A stretch of 64,000 nucleotides of DNA from Chelydra serpentina (Eukaryota > Chordata > Testudines > Chelydridae), in the NCBI GenBank assembly GCA_037349315.1, contig JBAIAC010000004.1, positions 26,663,001-26,727,000 on the forward strand, read 5' to 3'. This document shows, piece by piece, positions 56,993 to 64,000 of this stretch. A program made the position numbers and the translations under genes. Below the pieces are notes generated by a model. That model saw only the letters and a list, made by a program, of their open reading frames with translations, was not told the DNA's origin and made no database searches. Each line of letters begins with the position of its first letter. The first letter of the stretch is position 1.

Positions 56993-59194
56993 CATTGGCA
57001 TCCCTGCTGAGCAAATCTAGGGGCTAAGCCTTAGACCTTGTGTGGGGACAGTGTTGCAGTGAAAGAACACAGAAACTGCACTGGCAATGAGGTTCCCCAC
57101 TACCTGCTGAAATCACTAAGAGCCAAGTTAAGTGGCAGAACTCAGAATGTGATGTTGCAGAGAGGTGATGGCCAGCAGCAGCTATGAGCCAGTTGCAGAG
57201 GTGACAACAGCCAGGGCATGCAGAGAGAAAAATCTGAGATAGTCAATGCATCTGAAAATAGGTCAGGGCAATATTATGCTGTGTGCGGCTCATAATCACA
57301 ACTGATAAAATATAAGAGTAACACCATCAAATGGGTAATTGCCTTTTTCATTTCCCATTTAAAGTGATTATTTCCAATTTTAGTTGGAGACAAATTCAAT
57401 TCTATTGCAAATTAATTTAGCTGAGAGAGGGGAATTATTTATCAGAAGGAAATTCATTAGAATCTAATTGCAGGCACCCTTATCAGCAAAACTGTATGTT
57501 AAAAGATCAGTAAAAATCATATTGTCGTCATAATGACTTCACCCACAAAAGGGAAAAAGGTGGCAATTTGAATGAAAAAGCTGCATTTTCTAAGAGACAA
57601 TATTTACCATGATTTACAAAATGGAGTTATTAATATCACCCAGGAAACAATACAATAATGTGTGAATGCTACAGAATGTGTCCACACTTACAATGTTACT
57701 GAAAGGAATGCTAGGGAACACCACTTCACCATGCTCTAGATGTCCTTACCACAGGGAAAATTCTTTCTTACGAGTGATGGTTAGAAAGTAGCAAACAAGT
57801 GGTGTAAGTTAGCACTGCTCCATTGACTTCATAGAACTACACTGGCTTACACCAGCTGAGGGTCTGGCCCAAGATGCTGAACTAGTTACATCTCTGCACA
57901 TGTTAAGTAGATAATAATCAAATGTTAGTTCCCCGGAGGGGAAACAAACAGGCTGCAGCCCAAAGATACAGAGAGGACTACATCACGGATGGTGAAATAA
58001 GCCCTTCCCCATGAAATCCAATCTTCCTCAGTGCTTGGAGGGCCCAGCAAAAGGGGCAACGGGACTAGTCCTGCCCCTGCACAGCCGCTCTCAGGGGGAT
58101 CTCAGCTCCACTGCCAAGTGCCTGCTCCTGCTGCAGGACGCTCTGGAGCTGGACTTTAGACTTAGACTTTAGACTGGGACACCTATTTAGACACCTACAT
58201 CACTTTGTAAATCTAACCCTTGCTCTCCAAGTTTTATCTCAGATGTACTTTTCTATAATGTCCTCTGTGTTTTTGTTCAGGATTGTTTTCTTTTCTCCTT
58301 TTACTTTAAGAAATCTCCTTTTCTCCACTCCCCAATTCCCAAGACAGAGACATCTTATGTTTCTTTTCTAATTATTTTTACCCTTTCACTCTTGTTGTCT
58401 GTTTTGCCTTTTGCTAAGCTGCCAAAATATGACATTTTCAAGTTTTCTGGGTAGGGAAAATAGAATTGCTTTTTCCACATGGCAGCTGGGTCAATTTTCT
58501 TCTACATATAAAGAAATTTTGCAGTTTGACAGACAAAAAAGCTGCTTTCTATTCCTCAAAAATATACATAGGCCACAATGGAGGTAAGTGAAGGTTAAAA
58601 GATGAAATAGAGCTTGCTACATCACTTGGCTTTGATCTGAATGTTATCCATAGGCTCACCAGAGCTTTCTGTCACAGTGATGAGAAGGCGGCAGGAAGAT
58701 ATAGAGATTGAGGCAGGAAGAAAGGGGTTTTGACGTTAACATTTCATTAAGATGAATGGGCAAGGTTGATATTTGTCAGCGCTCTGTTGTTTGTCCAGAT
58801 GTAGAACAAATAAGCTGCTGAACAATCTGCGTATGCACAGCAGAGACCCACTGCAGGAGGAGATCTCCAAAACAATGTAGAAAACCTTTATATTAAAGAT
58901 GAGATGTTTGCACAAGGCAGCAATATCCACTAAAGGGAGGGGGGAAATGAGTGGATTAGTAATTCTAGAGTAATTTAGAAACATGTTATATCAGGATCCA
59001 TTCCAAGAGGGTTATAGTAGTGTATGTATATTTGTGTTTTACCCAACAATTTACCCCTACTCAAATACTTGGGAAGCTAAGGAGTGGTTGTGCTGTGACC
59101 AATGCGTATTATACTAATCATGATCATCTCACCATTACTTGTCCTCTCCCATTTGTTATATCCACCTGTTGGCATTTGTCATATACTTAGATTT
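56993..59194. other. Non-coding stretch
   Basis: No gene recognised. It includes a small TTGAAGTCAAT-class palindrome at 57800-57870 (GTGTAAGTTAGCACTGCTCC and GCTTACACCAGCTGAGGGTC around CATTGACTTCATAG). Confidence 0.4.
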
Positions 59195-59285
59195 CTAACA
59201 GTCTGTGTGTACAGAGCCTAGCACAATGGATCCTTTACCCCTGACTGGGGCTTTGAGACAGTACTGCAATATAAATAACTATTCT
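59195..59285 (+). repeat. Ancient repeat, CR1/L2-type 3' end
   Basis: GTGTGTACAGAGCCTAGCAC, AATGGATCC, CTGACTGGGGCTTTGAGACA and a final ATATAAATAA, matching 18695-18810. Confidence 0.55.
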
Positions 59286-59710
59286 TGTTTTGAGCCCTCT
59301 GCTCAGGTTTTTATTTCATGTCTTGACTATTTAAAATGCTTTTATGCTTAGTTTCTGGTTGTTGAGTACCTTCCCCTTTAAATTTCATTTGAAAAGTGCA
59401 GCTTGGGAATACATGCCTTGACCAGGACTCATTCAAGTTTTTACTACAATGACATTATTTGTGCATTTTAAATCACTCAGAACAAACCCTACAACTTCCT
59501 TGATGAATGCCGTGATGTACACAACATATACATTTATTCCTTTTAAAGGCTCCATGCAGCTGTCACAAAAACCTCTCTCTCATTCCTGAGAGAGAGGCTC
59601 CCGAAGAGCACAAATAAAACTCCCCAATGCGGGAGTTGCTGATGAAAATGAAACCATCTAACCCAGGAACAAATCAATCAAATTTTCCTGTAGAAAACAG
59701 GGTTGATGAC
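59286..59710. other. Non-coding stretch
   Basis: Nothing recognised except the short inverted pair CTCTCTCATTCCTGAGAGAGAG at about 59574-59595. Confidence 0.4.
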
Positions 59711-60551
59711 TGTCATGAATATAAAGAGAAGGGTAGCATAAAATCCCTCCTTGGCAGCTGTACTAAATCACTTTATCTGTAAGGCATTAAAAAGCTCAAA
59801 TAACCTAGTTGGCACCTGACCAGAAGGACCAATGAGGAAAGAAGATACTTTCAAATCGGGGGGGAGGGGCGGGATTTGTTTGTGGCTCTCTTTGTTTGTT
59901 CCCTATGCAGACGGAGAGAGAGAGAGAGACCATGCAGGTACAACATCTCCTGAAAACATACCTGAAACAAACCATCTAAAATTACAAAAATTGTAAGTAA
60001 GGCAAGGAAATGCGTTAGGTTATCTTTTGTTGTGGCTTGTGAATTTTCCCTATGCTAAGAGGTAGTTCTATTCTTGTTTTTGTAACTGTGAAGCTGAGCC
60101 CAGAGGGGAGTCCTCTGTGTTTTAAATCTTTTTATTACCCTGTAAAGTTACCTTCCATCCTGATTTTGCAGGTGTGACTCTGTTACTTTTTTCTTTATTA
60201 TAAAGTTCGTTTAAAAACCTGATTAATTTTAGTGTCCTAAAGATACAGGGTCTGGTTTGTATTACATTAAAGGCAATCGGTTGGTATATTATTCTCAAGC
60301 CTCCCCAGGAAAGGGGGTGAAGGAGTTTGGGGGAATATTTTGGGAGGACAGGAATTCCAAGTGACCCTGCCCTGAATTTTTGTGTAAATCACTTGGTGGT
60401 GGCAGCAATACCGTCCAAGGACAAGGAAAGAAATCTGCCTTGGGGAAGTTTTTAACCTAGGCTGGTAGAATATAAGCTTAGGGGGTCTTTCATGTGGGTC
60501 CCCACATCTGTACCCCAGAGTTCAGAGTGGGGGGGAACCCTGGCGATGACA
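59711..60551 (+). repeat. LTR-like block (probable solo LTR)
   Basis: About 840 bp starting TGTCATGAATATAAAGAGAA and ending ...CGATGACA, a short inverted TGTCAT/ATGACA pair with TG...CA ends. It contains the order expected of an old retroviral-type LTR: AT-rich middle and a GT-rich region (GGTGGTGGCAGCAATACCGT) near the end. The hexamer GATGAC occurs on both sides (59705-59710 and 60545-60550), so an alternative right end at 60544 with a 6-bp duplication is possible. No internal retroviral genes are adjacent. Confidence 0.45.
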
Positions 60552-60737
60552 CAATTGAGTTTATGGCTATGCTTCATGCAGACAACTAATGGAACATTTA
60601 AAGTAGAACCTCAACCTTGCAAACCTTTACATACAAAATGAGGGTGAAGTTCACCCCTGTGCAGAAGGCCAGCATGTTTTATGTACCACTTAACATTTAA
60701 ACCCAATTGTGAGGAATTTAGACTTGGCATATGACTA

Positions 60738-60819
60738 AGGGCCTGATTCTCCCCTAACACAAGTGTAAATCAGGGATTACTCCATTGAAGTCAATGTTAT
60801 AAAAAACTGATGTAAGTGA
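60738..60819. repeat. Foldback repeat interrupted by the dimer insertion
   Basis: GGGCCTGATTCTCCCCTAAC and ACTCCATTGAAGTCAATG lie left of the insertion, and GATGTAAGTGAGAGGGAAAT right of it at 61029-61048. It is the foldback family of 3791-3885, split by the insertion. Confidence 0.65.
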
Positions 60820-61027
60820 AGTATCAGAGGGGTAGCCGTGTTTGTCACTTCTACAGATCCAGACTAAGAGTCCGGTGGCACCTTATAGACTAACAGACGT
60901 ATTAGAGCATATGCTTTTGTGGGTGAATACATGTCGGATGCATCCGACAAAGTGGGTATTCACCCACGAAAGCTTATGCTCCAATACGTCTGTTAGTCTA
61001 TAAGGTGCCACAGGACTCTTTGTCGCT
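60820..61027 (+). repeat. Inverted dimer of the GTAGCCGTGTTAGTCTG repeat
   Basis: A 208-bp insertion flanked by a perfect 12-bp duplication (TGATGTAAGTGA at 60808-60819 and 61028-61039). A full plus arm (AGTATCAGAGGGGTAGCCGT...) reaches the centre TGTCGGATGCATCCGACA, then a truncated minus arm continues through the hairpin GTGGGTATTCACCCAC to CTCTTTGTCGCTT. Architecture and truncation point agree with 47112-47324. Confidence 0.92.
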
Positions 61028-61162
61028 TGATGTAAGTGAGAGGGAAATCATGTCCCTAGTCTTTGTATATGTCTTGGGGTGGCACTCTGCACAAGGCTGA
61101 ATTTCATCAGTAGCCTTGACTCAGGTTGCATAAGTGACATCTGCTTGTGCAAGTATTTGTTG

Positions 61163-61612
61163 GTTACAGAAGAACAGCTATACTGGGTCAGACCAATGCT
61201 CCATCTATCCCAGTGTCTTCTTGTCTTCTGACAGCAGCTGGTGCCAGATCTTTCAGATGGAATAAACAGAACAGGGCAATTATCAAGTGATCCATTCCCT
61301 GTGATCCAGTGCCAGCATCTGGCTATCACAGGCTTAGGGACACCCAGAGCATGAGGTTGCATCTCTTACCATCTTGGCTAATAGCCACTGAGGGACCTAT
61401 CCTTCATGAACTTATCCAATACTTTTTTGAACCCAGTTATACTTTTGGCCTTCACAACATCCCCTGGCAACAAGTTCCACAGGTTGACTGTGCGTTGTGT
61501 AAAGAAATGCTTCCTTTTTTTGTTTTGTTTTAAACCTGCCACCTATTAGCTTCATTGCATGACCCCAGGTTCTTGTGTTATGTGAAGTTTGCAGAAGTGC
61601 AGTGCTTTTTGA
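61163..61612 (-). mobile_element. CR1 LINE 3' end, minus strand
   Basis: Reverse complement of a CR1 3' end. The 3' untranslated region ends at the left with TACTGGGTCAGACCAATGCT (CR1-type 'tctgacccagta'), and the end of ORF2 lies at the right: GGRFKTKQKKEAFLY and a degenerated equivalent of the NLWN segment. 5'-truncated near 61612. Confidence 0.85.
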
Positions 61613-62973
61613 CACCGTTGTATGGGCTGATGTGCCATGCAGATAGCTCACTTGTACTTCTATTCACCCAGAGGAAAGAGATGCATGAATCCGAGAGCTG
61701 CAATCATCTATGTGAACTATTAGAAAACAAACACACACACCCTTGCATAAGAGAAATCTGGTTGCAGGAGACATGTACAAGTGTGTACATTTTACTTTAT
61801 TGGTACAGCAGATTGACAAAAAGCTGAGGCTAGAACCCAAGAGACCTGAAGCCTAGTCCATAGCTTTAATGAGCAGGCAACAATCTCTCCCTATATTCTA
61901 TAGCAATATTGAAAAAAGTTATATTTATTACATTTATATAAATTCAGAGTTTGATCCTATTGAGTTCAAAGCAAAGCAGCTTGTTTGCAAGCACTAGATA
62001 AGATGTAAGAAAGTATTCGAGCACCAGCTGTATTGTTGTTTGCATTGTTTAAGGCTGATATGTAAATCATGCCGATAAATACCTTGTGTACTGTATGTAA
62101 ATCATTCCAGTTAAGATGCAAAGATCAGTTAAAAAAATACAGAAAATCCACTCTCTGCGTCCCTGCAGACTTTTTGTTTACTAATTAAGAAGGAAAACGA
62201 AGGCTTTGCATATAAATGTGGAGCTAATAGCCTGAATATTAAGAACCAAATTCAGATCTGATGTAAGCATGGGGCAACTTCACTAACTTCAAAATAGATA
62301 CATTTAAATAGGTAACTACAGCACAGGTGATTAAAATAGAGAAGTAAACACACACCACTGTTCAAGGTTATTAGTAACCAAAGCCTACTAATATAGCTTT
62401 GCTGTACAGATGTTTGGAAGTCAATAGAGTTGCACCTGATTACATTTGGTCCTTCATGTGCAAGATAATATCTGCCTTTTTTCCCCCACTGCTAGGCCTA
62501 CAACAGTGATTTCAGAATATTGATATTGTTTTGTGATTCTGTTTCAACAGCTCCCTTCCCTGACCCCCGACCTGAACAAGGGGTTTAGCAAACTCCATCA
62601 CAAAGGAAAATAAATATCAAAGTAGTTGGTCTTTCATGGCACTGTTCCACTGACAGAACCCTACTAAATATGTATGTTTTCATTTCCCCAATATAATCAG
62701 CAGTGCATTCAAAATATGTATCAACGGTGGTAAATATATTCCACCAATTTATTTTTCAGTGTTAGAAGTAAGTTTTAGTGCACAACTGTGTAACCTCAAA
62801 AAGTGTTGTAGGACTGGATTAACAGTGGTATGTGCTGACATGACTACTCACTGAAGATAGTGAGATAAGGAGACTCTGGTAGCTTTAAGTAGCAAATTCA
62901 CCCTCATGGTCGTGAGGAGTCCTGTGCTGCTGGAGATGGATTTCAGATAAAACATAAAACAGGGTCCTGTACA
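61613..62973. other. AT-rich non-coding stretch
   Basis: No gene or clear repeat recognised. Confidence 0.4.
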
Positions 62974-63260
62974 GAGTTGGTGGAAACTCAGAATTTCCAT
63001 TTTGCAGGAAATGTGGATATTTCAGAATTTGTTTTAGTACAGATTCAAAACAAAAATTTTCAAAATTTCCACACAGTGGAAATTATGTACCACTACTATT
63101 GACCGGTCATGAAATAAACAATTTTTTGCCCAGTTAGGAAGTTTTTTTATTTCAGGAAATTTCATCAGAATTGATATGATTTTACACACACAAAATCTGT
63201 TTCCTCAAAAGAGGATTTCCTGATGGAAAACTGTTTTGACAGAAATTTTCCAACCAGCTC
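62974..63260. mobile_element. AT-rich MITE (GAGTTGGTGGAAA ends)
   Basis: Inverted ends GAGTTGGTGGAAACTC and TTTTCCAACCAGCTC (imperfect), around a body full of AATTTCC / GGAAATT pairs. About 287 bp. No clear target duplication. Confidence 0.6.
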
Positions 63261-63417
63261 CAGTTTTGGATATATGTGGTTATTGAGCATTGGTATGATC
63301 CAGTCAGGCAGTTCCTAAGGGTCAATCTTGTCCAGTATTCTGTCTGTGACAATAACCAGAAACAGATGTTTCAGTGAAAGATGTCAAAAACCTGAAGTGG
63401 GTAATTATGAAATAACC

Positions 63418-64000
63418 TGGCTCTGTGGATGAGGGGAAAGCAGTGGACATGTTATTCCTTGACGTCAGCAAAGCTTTTGATACGGTCTCCCACAGTATTC
63501 TTGCCAGCAAGTTAAAGAAGTATGGGCTGGATGAATGGATTATAAAGTGGATAGAAAGCTGGCTAGATCGTCGGGCTCAACGGGTAGTGATCAATGGCTC
63601 CATGTCTCGTTGGCAGCCGGTATTAAGCGGAATGCCCTAAGGGTCCTGGGGCTGATTTTGTTTAATATCGTTATTAATGATCTGGAGGATGGCGTGGATT
63701 GCACCCTCAGTAAGTTTGCAGATGACACTAAACTGGGATGAGTGATAGATATACTGGAGGGTAGGGATAGGATACAGAGGGACCTAGACAAATTAGAGGA
63801 TTGGGCCAAAAGAAATCTGATGAGCTTCAACAAGGACAATTGCAGAGTCCTGCACTTAGGAAGGAAGAATCCCATGCACTGCTATAGACTAGGGACCAAG
63901 TTGCTAGGCAGCAGTTCTGCAGAAAAGGACCTAGTGGTTATGGTGGACGAGAACCTGGCTATGAGTCAACAGTGTGCCCTTGTTGCCAAGAAGGCTAACG
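63418..64000 (+). mobile_element. CR1 LINE fragment, continues past the window
   Basis: 5'-truncated CR1 copy beginning in the reverse-transcriptase domain and running off the right edge. Confidence 0.92.
63425..64000 (+). pseudogene. CR1 ORF2 RT domain, partial
   Basis: Motifs in order: GKAVDMLFLDVSKAFDTVSH (first catalytic Asp), WIIKWIESWLDRRAQRVV, then after a frame change near 63640 LILFNIVINDL and KFADDTKLG (FADD, both Asp kept) followed by a stop, then [20 protein letters not shown] and [17 protein letters not shown]. At least one frameshift and one stop, so it is inactive in the part seen. It is better preserved than the CR1 copies at 12.0 and 61.2 kb. Confidence 0.9.

Overview
The window looks like non-coding, repeat-rich chromosomal DNA of a turtle, or at least of a non-avian sauropsid. 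The evidence is the mix of repeats: several CR1 LINE copies, a tRNA-derived SINE of the tortoise pol III type, many hAT-like and Tc1-like MITEs, ancient MIR/L2-like remnants, and a long Tx1-clade LINE. I found no convincing exon of a host gene, no structural RNA gene and no CRISPR array. Family names come from remembered consensus features, not from a search.

Layout. 1-31.9 kb is AT-rich intergenic or intronic sequence with old interspersed repeats: a 135-bp repeat with a 13-bp target duplication at 609, MIR-like pieces, palindromic foldback repeats, a CR1 3' end at 12.0-13.0 kb, and MITEs at 17.8, 22.2 and 26.4 kb. 31.95-40.47 kb is one GC- and CpG-rich Tx1-clade LINE. It has a 5' leader, an ORF1 with a CCHC zinc knuckle and one frameshift, and an intact 1306-codon ORF2 (AP endonuclease plus reverse transcriptase) whose ATG overlaps the ORF1 stop. 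Its outer ends form an 11-bp inverted repeat. 40.5-46.3 kb returns to AT-rich sequence with a SINE and MITE pieces. 46.35-48.1 kb is a head-to-head inverted duplication of a CR1 RT fragment, bracketed by two copies of a TA-flanked MITE. 51.6-53.1 kb is a decayed LINE of a second type, with an RNase H domain, interrupted by a 698-bp hAT-like MITE that has a perfect 8-bp target duplication. 53.8-64 kb holds more MITEs, an LTR-like block, a second inverted-dimer repeat at 60.8 kb and two CR1 fragments, the last running off the end.

The most unusual signals are: (1) a small retroposed repeat family present as a monomer and as inverted dimers with the same architecture and the same internal breakpoint at two unrelated loci, with a conserved hairpin whose flanks resemble part of a hammerhead ribozyme core; (2) the almost intact Tx1 LINE with inverted-repeat ends; (3) the RNase H-bearing LINE remnant; (4) a scattered class of palindromic repeats sharing a TTGAAGTCAAT-like centre.
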